Below are positions 8,017 to 16,707 of a stretch of DNA of 58,480 nt, piece by piece. The position numbers were made by a program, and so were the translations under genes. Each line of letters starts with the position of its first letter. The first letter of the stretch is position 1. The stretch is from Arcobacteraceae bacterium (lineage in GTDB: Bacteria > Campylobacterota > Campylobacteria > Campylobacterales > Arcobacteraceae): contig JAOZJU010000003.1 of NCBI GenBank assembly GCA_029935705.1, forward strand, positions 1 to 58,480. The letters are read 5' to 3'. The notes under the pieces were generated by a model. That model did not search any database and had not been told where the DNA came from. It was given only the letters and a program-made list of their open reading frames with translations.

Positions 8017-9228
8017 ATGTTTAGAGTTTTACTGTTTATTTTTTTACTGTTAAATATATCTTGGGCAAATCTGCTTCAAGATGCCATAGATAAGGCACCT
8101 GCTGGTTCTACTTTGAAGTTGCCAGCTGGAGTATATAAAGGTGGCATAAAGATAAATAAACCACTTACAATCATAGGCAAAGAGAGTGGTGTGATAATAG
8201 ATGGTTTAAATAAAGGCACTGTTATTGAAGCAATTGGTTCTTTCATAACTTTGAAAAACCTAACAATCATAAACAGTGGAGACAAACATCATACTATTGA
8301 CTCTGCTATTACTATGAAAAATGGCAAACAAAATGAGATAAGCAACTGCAACATAAAAAACTGCTTATTTGGCATAGATTTGCAACAAATTAGCAACACA
8401 ATAGTTCAAGATAACAATATCACATCTATCGATTTGGATTTGGGTCTAAGAGGTGATGGTTTGCGACTTTGGTATAGCAACGACAATATAATCAAAAACA
8501 ACCGCCTAATCAAATCAAGAGATATGGTAGTGTGGTATAGTCACGGCAATGAGATAGTAGGAAACTATGGTGAGCTTGGACGATACTCTTTACACTTTAT
8601 GTATGCTGGTAAAAATATAGTCAAAAACAACTACTACAAAAAAAACTCTGTCGGGATATTTTTTATGTATTCTCAAGATACAACAGCTCAAAACAATATA
8701 ATTCAAGCATCACTTGGTGCAACTGGTATGGGAATAGGGCTAAAAGATGTCTCCAATTTTATCATAAAAGACAATACTGTGGTCTATTGTGCACAAGGCA
8801 TATATATAGATAGGTCACCTTTTGAACCAAATACAAACAATTGGATAAAGAACAATAAAATCATGTACAATAGCGAAGCTATACATTTTCACTCTTTAAG
8901 TGAAAACAATGTAATAAAAGACAATATAATAGTGGGCAATATTGAGGATATAGTAAATGATAGTCGTGGTAGCAAAACAGACGAAAACGACATAGAGGGT
9001 AACTACTGGGACAACTACGAAGGTTTTGATAGGGACAAAAACAACATAGGTGACAGATCGCATAAAATTTACCATTATGCGGACCAGTTATGGGTATTTA
9101 ATCCAAATGTGAAGTTTTTTTATGGTTCGCCTGTTATATCGTTGTTAAATTTTCTCGCAAAATTAGCACCATTTTCAAAACCACTTTTTATATTAGAGGA
9201 CAAAAAACCAAAGATGAGGATAGATTAG
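8017..9228 (+). CDS. nosD: NosD, periplasmic beta-helix copper-site maturation protein
   Basis: Periplasmic protein needed with NosFY to assemble the CuZ sulfide cluster of NosZ. A signal peptide (about residues 1-17, ending SWA) is followed by repeated parallel beta-helix rungs rich in asparagine (NNxI, NxIxNN) from about residue 60 to 320, as in the pectate-lyase-like NosD family. The 403-residue length is normal. The ATG lies 3 bases after the nosB stop and nosG follows immediately, so it is cotranscribed. The family call is secure. Confidence 0.93.
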   Translation: MFRVLLFIFLLLNISWANLLQDAIDKAPAGSTLKLPAGVYKGGIKINKPLTIIGKESGVIIDGLNKGTVIEAIGSFITLKNLTIINSGDKHHTIDSAITMKNGKQNEISNCNIKNCLFGIDLQQISNTIVQDNNITSIDLDLGLRGDGLRLWYSNDNIIKNNRLIKSRDMVVWYSHGNEIVGNYGELGRYSLHFMYAGKNIVKNNYYKKNSVGIFFMYSQDTTAQNNIIQASLGATGMGIGLKDVSNFIIKDNTVVYCAQGIYIDRSPFEPNTNNWIKNNKIMYNSEAIHFHSLSENNVIKDNIIVGNIEDIVNDSRGSKTDENDIEGNYWDNYEGFDRDKNNIGDRSHKIYHYADQLWVFNPNVKFFYGSPVISLLNFLAKLAPFSKPLFILEDKKPKMRID

Positions 9229-9969
9229 ATGAAACAAAATATTATTAAACAAGATAGACGAAAGTTTATCAAATACACAACACTTGGAGCACTTGTAGCT
9301 ACAGCTGGTGTTGGTGTAGTTGTTAGCCCAAAAATTATCAAAGCAGAAGATAGATTAAGGCCACCTGGAGCTGTAGAGGAAAAAAAGTTTCTCTCACTTT
9401 GTATAAAGTGTGGTCAATGCTTACAAGTTTGTCCGTATCATAGTATCTTTCTCGTTGACATATCACACGGTCACGGTGTTGGCACCCCATATATAGATGC
9501 AAATATCAGAGGGTGCTGGGCTTGTAAAGCTGTGCCTTGTGTGTTAGCATGTCCTAGTGGAGCACTTGACCACCATACTGAAAAAGCGACAGATATAAAT
9601 ATGGGTATAGCAGTGTTGGAGCGAAAAAAAGATTGCTTAGCAGTCAAAAGAGAACCAGTTCCAGCAGGATATGACAAAAAGATGAAAAACTTTTTGAAAA
9701 ACACCAACAATGTAACAAAAATTGAGTTAGAAGCTTTGGCAAAATTTGAAGGGTATGAAGGCAAACCATGTACTTTGTGTGCCGATATGTGTCCTATGCC
9801 AAATCCTATATCGTGCATAGAGGTCAAAGAGACAGAAAGTGGCATAATAAGACCTGTGATATATGACCAATGCACCGGATGTGGAGTATGTCAAGAGGTT
9901 TGTCCTACAGATGAACCATCGATTGTAATAAAACCAAGATTGGAGTATAAAGATGTATATAGTAGTTAA
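9229..9969 (+). CDS. nosG: NosG, Tat-exported NapG-like ferredoxin
   Basis: Iron-sulfur electron carrier thought to move electrons with NosH from menaquinol towards NosZ. A twin-arginine signal is visible (R10-R11 in DRRKFIK, then a hydrophobic stretch ending near residue 35). Four cysteine clusters follow: CIKCGQCLQVCP, CWACKAVPCVLACP, CTLCADMCP and CTGCGVCQEVCP, consistent with up to four 4Fe-4S centres as in NapG/MauM proteins. At 246 residues it has the family length. The ATG directly follows nosD, and its end overlaps nosC1 by 17 bases. NapG and NosG are distinguished here by the nos context. Confidence 0.9.
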   Translation: MKQNIIKQDRRKFIKYTTLGALVATAGVGVVVSPKIIKAEDRLRPPGAVEEKKFLSLCIKCGQCLQVCPYHSIFLVDISHGHGVGTPYIDANIRGCWACKAVPCVLACPSGALDHHTEKATDINMGIAVLERKKDCLAVKREPVPAGYDKKMKNFLKNTNNVTKIELEALAKFEGYEGKPCTLCADMCPMPNPISCIEVKETESGIIRPVIYDQCTGCGVCQEVCPTDEPSIVIKPRLEYKDVYSS

Positions 9970-10564
9970 GATATTTGCGGTAGTTTTATATCTTTTTTTT
10001 GTAGGCTGTAGCGACAGTTCACAAAATAAAAAAGAAAAACCAAATGAAGCTCAAGAGAGTTTAAAGATAGAGGTTGTAGCAAACGAAAATCCAAATGAGA
10101 TAAAAATCAAAGAGAAAGAAAAAACAAAATTAGAGCTAAAAGATGGTAAAACATATTATTATGACTACAATATCAAAAGCGAATATGACCAAAATGCACA
10201 ACCAGCAAACAAAGATGCCAGTGTGAGAGTAAGGCCACGAACCAAAACAGATGCAGCTTTACATATAAGAAGCCCATATGAAAAGATAAAAATCTCCTTG
10301 ATGGTGCGAAAACTAAGCAAAAAGTTTATAGTCAAGTGTTCTGCTTGTCATAATGATTATGCAAATGGTATTATAGGTCCATCGTTGTTAAGCAAGACAG
10401 CTGATGAGATTTTGCAAAATATAAAAGAGTTTAAAACGGGTGAAAAATCAAATCCACTCATGAGTGATTTGATAAAACTTATGAGCGACGATGAGATAAA
10501 TGAGATAGCAAACGAAATATATGAGTTTAATAAAAAAATAAAAAATATAAAAGGACTAAAATGA
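9953..10564 (+). CDS. nosC1: NosC1, membrane-anchored mono-haem cytochrome c
   Basis: Small c-type cytochrome expected to carry electrons between the NosGH module and NosZ. An N-terminal lipoprotein-like signal ends at FVGC (C19), followed by a charged linker (about 25-70, Lys/Glu-rich) and a cytochrome domain with a single CSACH haem motif at residues 129-133 and a Met-bearing segment (NPLMSDLIKLM) that may supply the distal ligand. 203 residues. It overlaps nosG by 17 bases and nosC2 by 4 (ATGA), indicating translational coupling. The name follows Wolinella gene order. Confidence 0.85.
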   Translation: MYIVVKIFAVVLYLFFVGCSDSSQNKKEKPNEAQESLKIEVVANENPNEIKIKEKEKTKLELKDGKTYYYDYNIKSEYDQNAQPANKDASVRVRPRTKTDAALHIRSPYEKIKISLMVRKLSKKFIVKCSACHNDYANGIIGPSLLSKTADEILQNIKEFKTGEKSNPLMSDLIKLMSDDEINEIANEIYEFNKKIKNIKGLK

Positions 10565-11076
10565 AAAATATAATAGCAGGAGTATCAACCTTGATTGTAG
10601 TTGGGCTTATGGGTTGGACCTATTCACAAGGTGGTGCATATCAAGGTGGATCGCACAATAAGGTTATAGATAACTTTGGAAATTCAAATGTAGTCAAAAT
10701 GCAAAAAAGTAGCACAAACAGTACAAACAGCACACAAACCAAAAATGACAAACAAAATGATGAACTACTATCTCTCAAAGACAAAGCAGGCAATGCTGGT
10801 GCTTTTGAAGTAAGTCAAAATTATAAAAGCAAATGTTCCTCTTGTCACGGTGTAAATGGTAGTGGTTTTCAAAATGGTAAACCTATGATGGGACCAAAGA
10901 TTATAGGTCAGTCTGAAGATGTAATATATCAAGATCTGCTTGACTTTAAAGCGGGGCGAAAAGAAAATGTTGTCATGAAAGGATTGTTACTTAAAATTGA
11001 GGAGCCAGAGTTAAGAGAGTTAGCAAAAGAGATAGCAACATTTGCCTCTAAACTTGAAAAATTAAATCAAAAGTAG
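10561..11076 (+). CDS. nosC2: NosC2, mono-haem cytochrome c
   Basis: Second small periplasmic cytochrome of the nos electron chain. An uncleaved or signal helix spans about residues 4-20, then a Ser/Thr/Asn-rich linker (about 45-70), then a class I cytochrome domain with CSSCH at 92-96 and a later Met (VVMKGLL) that could be the sixth haem ligand. 171 residues. It overlaps nosC1 by 4 bases, and nosH begins 8 bases downstream. NosC1 and NosC2 have related C-terminal domains, suggesting an old duplication. Confidence 0.85.
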   Translation: MKNIIAGVSTLIVVGLMGWTYSQGGAYQGGSHNKVIDNFGNSNVVKMQKSSTNSTNSTQTKNDKQNDELLSLKDKAGNAGAFEVSQNYKSKCSSCHGVNGSGFQNGKPMMGPKIIGQSEDVIYQDLLDFKAGRKENVVMKGLLLKIEEPELRELAKEIATFASKLEKLNQK

Positions 11077-11084
11077 ATAGAAAA

Positions 11085-11990
11085 ATGGATAAATACAACA
11101 ATAAAGAAACGGTAAGATATTCAAGTTTTTTCAGCACTTTTTTTGATATCACTAAAGAGGGTAAAAAATTTTTAAGCTATAGGTCTAAACGGTGGATACT
11201 TATAATTGGGATTCATCTTTTTTTCTTTTTGTCATTTTATATTGATTTGCAACTCCTTGAGGGTTCGCTCAGTGGTTCGAGATTTTTAGGTTTTCATATG
11301 ATTGATCCTTTTATATCTATCCAGATGTTTGTGGCAACCTATCATGTACCAATAAATATGATAATAGGCATAACAACTATCATAATCGTTTATTTGCTAG
11401 TAGGTGGCAGAAGCTATTGTGCTTGGGTTTGTCCTTATGGACTCTTAAGCGAGATAGGGGAAAAATGGCACAATACATTGGTATCTAAAAATATTATAAA
11501 AAATAGAAAATTTGATGAAAGAGTTCGTCATATATTTTGGTTTATATTTTTGCTCCTTTCATTTAGTAGCGGATATTTGGTATTTGAAACATTTAATGTA
11601 GTAAGCATACTAAGCAGAGCTATAATCTATGGCTGGTCAGTTGCGATAATATGGGTTGTAGTCGTGTTTTTGATGGAGGTGTTTTTCTCTCGTCGTGCTT
11701 GGTGTAAGTATATCTGTCCTGTTGGCACAACATATAGTTACATAAGCAAAGGTTCTGCTCTTAAAATTCAATGGAACGACAACTGTGACCACTGTATGGT
11801 GTGTCATGATGTATGTTTTGAAAGTCATGTTTTGGAGCTTACCAAAGCAAAATACGATACTCAAAGAGAGAAAAATGGCATCAAAACACAATATGTCACA
11901 GGTATTGACTGTTCATTATGTGGTAGATGCATAGATGTTTGTCATGAAGATGCATTAAAATTTGATTTTAGACTCAAAGGATTGATTTGA
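11085..11990 (+). CDS. nosH: NosH, NapH-like membrane ferredoxin
   Basis: Inner-membrane iron-sulfur protein proposed to oxidise menaquinol and pass electrons to NosG. There are four predicted helices (about residues 35-57, 88-112, 145-165, 180-205). After helix 2 and helix 4 come the CxxxCP motifs CAWVCPYG and CKYICPVG typical of NapH/NosR. Two 4Fe-4S motifs lie in the C-terminal part: CDHCMVCHDVC and CSLCGRCIDVC. 301 residues. The stop overlaps the nosF TTG start by 4 bases. The family is clear; the quinol-oxidising role is known from NapGH and inferred here. Confidence 0.9.
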   Translation: MDKYNNKETVRYSSFFSTFFDITKEGKKFLSYRSKRWILIIGIHLFFFLSFYIDLQLLEGSLSGSRFLGFHMIDPFISIQMFVATYHVPINMIIGITTIIIVYLLVGGRSYCAWVCPYGLLSEIGEKWHNTLVSKNIIKNRKFDERVRHIFWFIFLLLSFSSGYLVFETFNVVSILSRAIIYGWSVAIIWVVVVFLMEVFFSRRAWCKYICPVGTTYSYISKGSALKIQWNDNCDHCMVCHDVCFESHVLELTKAKYDTQREKNGIKTQYVTGIDCSLCGRCIDVCHEDALKFDFRLKGLI

Positions 11991-12625
11991 TAAAGATAGA
12001 AAATATCACAAAGAAGTTTGGCAAACATATATCGCTCGATAATATAAATTTGACCATAAACAACGGCGATAGCATAGCCTTGATGGGTGCAAATGGTGCA
12101 GGAAAAACTACACTAGTTAGATCTATATTGGGATATTATCATACTGATAGTGGAGAGATTACAATAGATGGCTTAAACCCAATAAAACACAGAGTAGAGG
12201 TATTAGAAAAGATAAGTTTTGTGCCACAACTTCCACCTCCTATCAAACTTAACATAAGTGAACTTTTACAGTATGTACAAGTTAGCACTGGCACAAAAAA
12301 AGAGGATATTATAGAGCTGTCTTACAAAATGAAACTCGACATAAAAGAGAATCTAAACAAGTCATTTTTCTCTTTGAGTGGTGGTATGAAACAAAAACTT
12401 CTCATAGCTATAAGTTTAGCGAGAAAAAGCAAAATAATTATATATGACGAACCTACAGCAAATCTTGACCCTAAAGCTAGAGACGATTTTTATAGTTTGT
12501 TGCAAGAAAACTCTCAAAACAAGATACTGCTTTTTGTCACACATAGGATAGAAGAGGTCAAACAAGTAGTAAATAGACAAATATATATGGATATAGGCAA
12601 AATAATATCAGATGAAAACTACTAA
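11987..12625 (+). CDS. nosF: NosF, ABC transporter ATP-binding protein
   Basis: Cytoplasmic ATPase that pairs with the NosY permease to export a sulfur species, through NosD, for CuZ assembly. Walker A GANGAGKTT is at residues 34-42, the signature is LSGGMKQK, Walker B is IIIYDEPTANLDP, and the switch histidine follows in FVTHR. 212 residues. It starts at TTG 11987, overlapping the nosH stop by 4 bases. Unusually, its partner nosY lies about 6 kb downstream (18640), with another complete ABC transporter between them. Confidence 0.9.
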   Translation: MIKIENITKKFGKHISLDNINLTINNGDSIALMGANGAGKTTLVRSILGYYHTDSGEITIDGLNPIKHRVEVLEKISFVPQLPPPIKLNISELLQYVQVSTGTKKEDIIELSYKMKLDIKENLNKSFFSLSGGMKQKLLIAISLARKSKIIIYDEPTANLDPKARDDFYSLLQENSQNKILLFVTHRIEEVKQVVNRQIYMDIGKIISDENY

Positions 12626-12719
12626 AAATAGTTTAAAATGATAAATCACAAAAGTTATACAAAGATAGATATAACAAAGTTTTTATAAAACTGACAAAAT
12701 AGACAAAAAAGGATAAAAT

Positions 12720-13796
12720 ATGATAAATATAAACAAAATATTGTTAATAATCACCATAAGCTTGACAGCTTTAAGCGGACAAATGTTCCAAACAGTGCCA
12801 ATACAAAAGGCGAAAATAATCCAGCAAGGAAAAGATAAAATATATTGCCCAAATTGTGGTATGCATCTTGGTAAGTTTTATAAGACCAACCATATTCACA
12901 AAGCCAATCAGTATTGTTCACTTCATTGTTTGGTTGAAAACAATCAAGGAAAACCACCATCAAATGTCAAAGTGGTAGATACAAATAGTCTAAAACATAT
13001 AGATGCTTTCAAGGCTTTTTATATCGTAGGTTCCAAAAAAAAGGGCACTATGAGTTTAAATAGCAAATATGCCTTTGAAGATAAAAATGAAGCGATAAAA
13101 TTTAAAAGAAAGTTTGGTGGCAAGATGATGAGTTTTGAAGAGGCATTTGATGTTGCTAAAAAAGACTTTGTGCAAGATATCAATATGATAGAAAAGAAAA
13201 GAACTAAAAAAGTTTATAAAATAGGCAAAAAATTATATCTTAAAAAATGTCAAAAAGATATGATAGATGTCAATAAGTTTCAAAAAATATCGATGCTAAA
13301 AAACCATATAAAAACAGAAAAATTGTGTAAAAATATAGTCCAAGATAAGCAACTACAAGCTATTGCTGTATATCTATGGGATATAAAAAAATTAGGCAAA
13401 TCACTACAAAAAGCAGACACCATAAAGGTTCCTAAAAGTGCAAAATGCCCTGTATGTGGTATGTTTGTAGCAAAATATCCAAAATGGGCAGCAACCGTAA
13501 GCGACAAAGGCAAGAACTACTATTTTGATGGTGTCAAAGATATGATGAAGTTTATATTTAAAACAAAAAAAGAGTATAAAAATATTAAAGTAACTGATTA
13601 TTATACCACAAACGAGATAGATGCTATCAAAGCATACTATGTCACAGGTTCAACCATATATGGCCCTATGGGGCATGAGCTTATACCATTTTCTACAAGA
13701 GAAAAGGCAAAAAGTTTCAAAGATGACCACAGTGGCAAAAAGATATTAAGATATAGCCAAATAGACAAAAAAGTTATAAATGAGATTGATAAATAG
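12720..13796 (+). CDS. Tandem two-domain NosL-family protein
   Basis: Probable periplasmic copper-binding accessory protein for NosZ. A signal peptide (about 1-20) precedes two NosL domains: domain 1 (about 40-150) with CPNCGM at 43-48 and a second cysteine pair C66/C70, and domain 2 (about 235-350) with CPVCGM at 243-248. The ~75-residue segment between (about 160-230) reads like a small cytochrome c fold (YLKKC ... LQAIAVYLWDI), but the haem motif is missing: C177 is followed by QKDM rather than xxCH. 358 residues, more than twice a normal NosL. The ATG at 12720 has AAAAAAGGATAAAAT before it. A 94-base gap separates it from nosF. The NosL assignment comes from motif and context; the linker origin is inference. 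Confidence 0.75.
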   Translation: MININKILLIITISLTALSGQMFQTVPIQKAKIIQQGKDKIYCPNCGMHLGKFYKTNHIHKANQYCSLHCLVENNQGKPPSNVKVVDTNSLKHIDAFKAFYIVGSKKKGTMSLNSKYAFEDKNEAIKFKRKFGGKMMSFEEAFDVAKKDFVQDINMIEKKRTKKVYKIGKKLYLKKCQKDMIDVNKFQKISMLKNHIKTEKLCKNIVQDKQLQAIAVYLWDIKKLGKSLQKADTIKVPKSAKCPVCGMFVAKYPKWAATVSDKGKNYYFDGVKDMMKFIFKTKKEYKNIKVTDYYTTNEIDAIKAYYVTGSTIYGPMGHELIPFSTREKAKSFKDDHSGKKILRYSQIDKKVINEIDK

Positions 13797-13968
13797 TCTT
13801 ACACTTCTGCTTTTTGTTTTGATAGCTGTAGTTTTTGTTGATTATATTAGCTTTGATAGAGCTTATAAAAATAGTCAAATAGAACTAATAGCATCAAAAA
13901 TAGGATATATAAAACTATCAACCAATTTTAAAAACGACAGTTACAAAAAGTTTGTATATGTTAAATAA
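13780..13968 (+). CDS. Small single-pass membrane protein
   Basis: 62-residue protein with one N-terminal hydrophobic helix (about residues 6-24) and a polar tail. I do not recognise the family. It overlaps the tandem NosL gene by 17 bases and the downstream permease by 11, so it is embedded in the operon and probably translationally coupled. This layout makes a real gene more likely than a chance ORF. It could be a small subunit or assembly factor of the neighbouring ABC transporter. Confidence 0.6.
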   Translation: MRLINSLTLLLFVLIAVVFVDYISFDRAYKNSQIELIASKIGYIKLSTNFKNDSYKKFVYVK

Positions 13969-15067
13969 AGAGTTTTTAAACTTTGCAGTTCTTATGTTGA
14001 ACAAAGACAAATCAAACCATATATTTAGTGCTGTTTTGTTTATGTTTATTGTTTTTATCTTAAGTGCTGTTTTGTTTATATCAAACTCTATACAAAACGA
14101 TATGCTTCTAACTTTAGATAGTCAAGCTCAAATAATAGTCAAAAATCAAAAAGCAGGCAAACACACACAAATCACTGATGAATATCTCGATGAAATAATT
14201 CAAATAAACGGGATAGAGAATATAGAAGGTAAAATTGAGGGTTACTACTATTTTGCTCAAGATGATAGGTATTTTCATATTTTTGGCAACGACGACACCC
14301 CTTTTGACAAGGTCACAATAGGCGAGGGGGTTAAAGATATTTTAGATAAGTTTTATTATAAAGAGTATTTTAATTTTATAACAGATGAGAAAATTTTAAA
14401 AGTTTTTATAGATAAAACAATACCAAAAGAGGCAAATATCATATCAAATGATATTATGATTTTAAACACTCAAAAAGCAAGTATGGTATTGGGTTTAGAT
14501 GAAAATGAGTACTCTTATTTGCAAATAACTATTCCAAAAGATAGTGAGATTGATTTTATAGCAAATAAAATTAAATTTATCTATCCGCATCTAAAAATAG
14601 AAACAAAAGAGCAACTTCAATCAAACATAAAACATCTTTTTTATTATAAGGGTGGGTTATTTATGATACTTTATATTGTTGTTTTGCTCTCTTTTTTTAT
14701 TTTGTTAAAAAACCAAATAGACAATACTATTGGAACTTCTCGAAAAAATATAGCAATACTAAGAGCCATAGGTTATAGTATAAACAATATTATATTGTTG
14801 AAATTTATTCAAAATATCATAATCTCTCTGGGTTCATATACGATAGGGGTTGTAGGGGCTTATATTTATGTATTTAAGTTAGATGCCCCTTTGTTAAAAT
14901 ATCTCTTTTTAGGTAGTGAAATATCAAACAATATATCATTTACACCGACAATCAATTTTGAGATATTGTTTTTGATATTTATATTTACTATCATACCTTT
15001 TTTGTCAGCAGTCATATTGCCATCTTGGAAAATTGCTATTAGTGATATAAATGAGGCGATGAGATGA
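13958..15067 (+). CDS. FtsX/MacB-like ABC permease in nos accessory region
   Basis: Inner-membrane permease of the LolC/E-MacB-FtsX type. One N-terminal helix (about 18-40), a large extracytoplasmic domain (about 45-220), and three C-terminal helices (about 225-245, 275-300, 325-350) give the typical topology. The segment IAILRAIGYS is the coupling region normally seen after the second helix. The start is ATG 13958, chosen over TTG 13952. It overlaps the ATPase gene by 4 bases (ATGA). MacB-type transporters perform mechanotransmission on periplasmic partners, not bulk transport. Placement among NosL genes suggests it works on copper or sulfur delivery, or lipoprotein release. The substrate is unknown. 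Confidence 0.75.
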   Translation: MLNKEFLNFAVLMLNKDKSNHIFSAVLFMFIVFILSAVLFISNSIQNDMLLTLDSQAQIIVKNQKAGKHTQITDEYLDEIIQINGIENIEGKIEGYYYFAQDDRYFHIFGNDDTPFDKVTIGEGVKDILDKFYYKEYFNFITDEKILKVFIDKTIPKEANIISNDIMILNTQKASMVLGLDENEYSYLQITIPKDSEIDFIANKIKFIYPHLKIETKEQLQSNIKHLFYYKGGLFMILYIVVLLSFFILLKNQIDNTIGTSRKNIAILRAIGYSINNIILLKFIQNIIISLGSYTIGVVGAYIYVFKLDAPLLKYLFLGSEISNNISFTPTINFEILFLIFIFTIIPFLSAVILPSWKIAISDINEAMR

Positions 15068-15726
15068 TAAAAGTTACAAATTTGTACAAGATATTTAATC
15101 AAAACAAACCAAACCATTTTGAAGCACTAAAAAATATAAATTTAGATATCAAACAAAATGAGTTGGTACTGCTTAAAGGTATAAGCGGTAGTGGCAAAAG
15201 CACCATGCTCTCTATAATTGCTTCATTTTCACATCCTACAAGCGGTAGTGTGGTATGTGATGGCAAAAATATAGCAAAACTTCCTGATAAACATGCTTCA
15301 AGCTTTAGAAGCAAAAGTATTGGGTTTATTTTTCAGTCATTTAACCTTATTGAAGAGCTTACAGTTGAAGATAATGTAAAAGTACCACTTACTGTATGCG
15401 AAGATAAAGATATAAGCAAACAAACTAAAACAGCTATGAAGCAAGCAAATATATATCATAAAAAAGAGCAAAAAATAAAAAATTTAAGTGGAGGCGAGAA
15501 GCAAAGAGTTGCTATTGCTAGAGCTCTTGTAAACAATCCAAACATCATATTAGCAGATGAGCCAACTGCCAATCTTGACACAGCTAACTCTTTGGTTTTT
15601 ATAGAGACTATAAAAGAGCTTAAAAAGTTAGGCAAAACTATAATAATAGCAACTCATGATAGTATATTTGACAATTTGAGTTTTGTCGATAGATATTTAG
15701 ATATAATAGATGGAACCATTAAGTAA
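15064..15726 (+). CDS. LolD/MacB-like ABC transporter ATP-binding protein
   Basis: ATPase partner of the upstream permease. Walker A GISGSGKST is at residues 39-47, the signature is LSGGEKQRVAIARAL, Walker B is IILADEPTANLD, and the switch histidine is in IATHD. 220 residues, typical of LolD/FtsE/MacB ATPases and distinct from NosF, whose signature is LSGGMKQK. It overlaps the permease by 4 bases, and the next gene begins 3 bases later. Only one permease gene is present, so a homodimeric permease is expected. Confidence 0.85.
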   Translation: MIKVTNLYKIFNQNKPNHFEALKNINLDIKQNELVLLKGISGSGKSTMLSIIASFSHPTSGSVVCDGKNIAKLPDKHASSFRSKSIGFIFQSFNLIEELTVEDNVKVPLTVCEDKDISKQTKTAMKQANIYHKKEQKIKNLSGGEKQRVAIARALVNNPNIILADEPTANLDTANSLVFIETIKELKKLGKTIIIATHDSIFDNLSFVDRYLDIIDGTIK

Positions 15727-15729
15727 ATT

Positions 15730-16686
15730 ATGTCAATATTTTTATCAAACAACATAGTAACACTTTTTTTTATACAAACTATATTGTTGCTCTTTTCAAT
15801 ATATAGTTTGTTTATATCGCTAAATATTATCAAAAACTGGGACTTTAATAAAACAACATCATATCAATACAATTTGGAAAAAAAGAGCTACTTGATATCT
15901 TTGATTATATTTTTTGTTATATTTGTGAAAATTATTTTATTTATATTTTTTGTAAACTCTTTAGATGGTTTGTCCTCTATAGTTCCTGGTGCTATGTGTG
16001 CTTCTGGTATCATCAATGCAAATGAGTATGGAACTATTTTGTTGTTTTTCAAGATATTTGTATTGGCAGGTTTTGGTATATGGCTTGTTTTAAACAAGTT
16101 AGATATAGAAGCTTTAGACTATCCATATCTTGTCAAAAAATATTATCTTTTTTTAGTTTTGTTTTTATCTATAGTTATTGAGTTTGTTCTTGAGTTTTTA
16201 TACTTTACAAATATCTCTATAAAGAGACCTGTGCTTTGTTGTAGTGCTGTATTTCAAGATACTCAAGGCTTTGCATCTATGATGAAGATTGAGTATATAT
16301 TGATACTTTTTTATATAAATTATATAGCTTTAATCATATCAAATGTTATGAAAAATAGTTTGACATCTCTTTTATCTGGAGCTTTGTTTTTAGTTTTGTC
16401 ATATTTTTCTATTGTCTATTTTTTTGGCACATATATATATGAGCTACCTACACACAAATGCCCGTTTTGTATGCTTCAAGAAGAGTATTTTTACATAGGA
16501 TATATTATTTGGATCACTATGTTTTTAGCAGTATTTTTTAGTATTAGTTCGTTTATCATTGAAAAATTTATCAAAAAAGAGTATAATGGCGGATACAAAC
16601 TATCTATCATCTTTAGCACTATATTTGTATTGTTGTGTAGTTATTATGTTTTGGCATATTATATCACAAATGGTGTTTTTTTGTGA
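15730..16686 (+). CDS. Polytopic membrane protein with paired cysteines
   Basis: 318-residue integral membrane protein with about eight hydrophobic helices. It carries C90 (GAMCASG), an adjacent pair C170-C171 (PVLCCSAV) and a CPFC motif at 244-247 in a loop before a helix. CPFC resembles thiol-disulfide active sites of DsbB/VKOR-type proteins, and paired cysteines can also bind copper. I cannot place it in a named family. It follows the ABC ATPase by 3 bases and precedes a NosL gene, so a role in disulfide or copper handling for the nos system is a reasonable inference, not shown. Confidence 0.6.
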   Translation: MSIFLSNNIVTLFFIQTILLLFSIYSLFISLNIIKNWDFNKTTSYQYNLEKKSYLISLIIFFVIFVKIILFIFFVNSLDGLSSIVPGAMCASGIINANEYGTILLFFKIFVLAGFGIWLVLNKLDIEALDYPYLVKKYYLFLVLFLSIVIEFVLEFLYFTNISIKRPVLCCSAVFQDTQGFASMMKIEYILILFYINYIALIISNVMKNSLTSLLSGALFLVLSYFSIVYFFGTYIYELPTHKCPFCMLQEEYFYIGYIIWITMFLAVFFSISSFIIEKFIKKEYNGGYKLSIIFSTIFVLLCSYYVLAYYITNGVFL

Positions 16687-16707
16687 TAGTTAAAGAGGAG
16701 AATTGAT

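Noticed and set aside
12638-12688. 16-codon ORF in the gap before the tandem NosL gene
   Set aside because: No ribosome site and no link to the downstream start.
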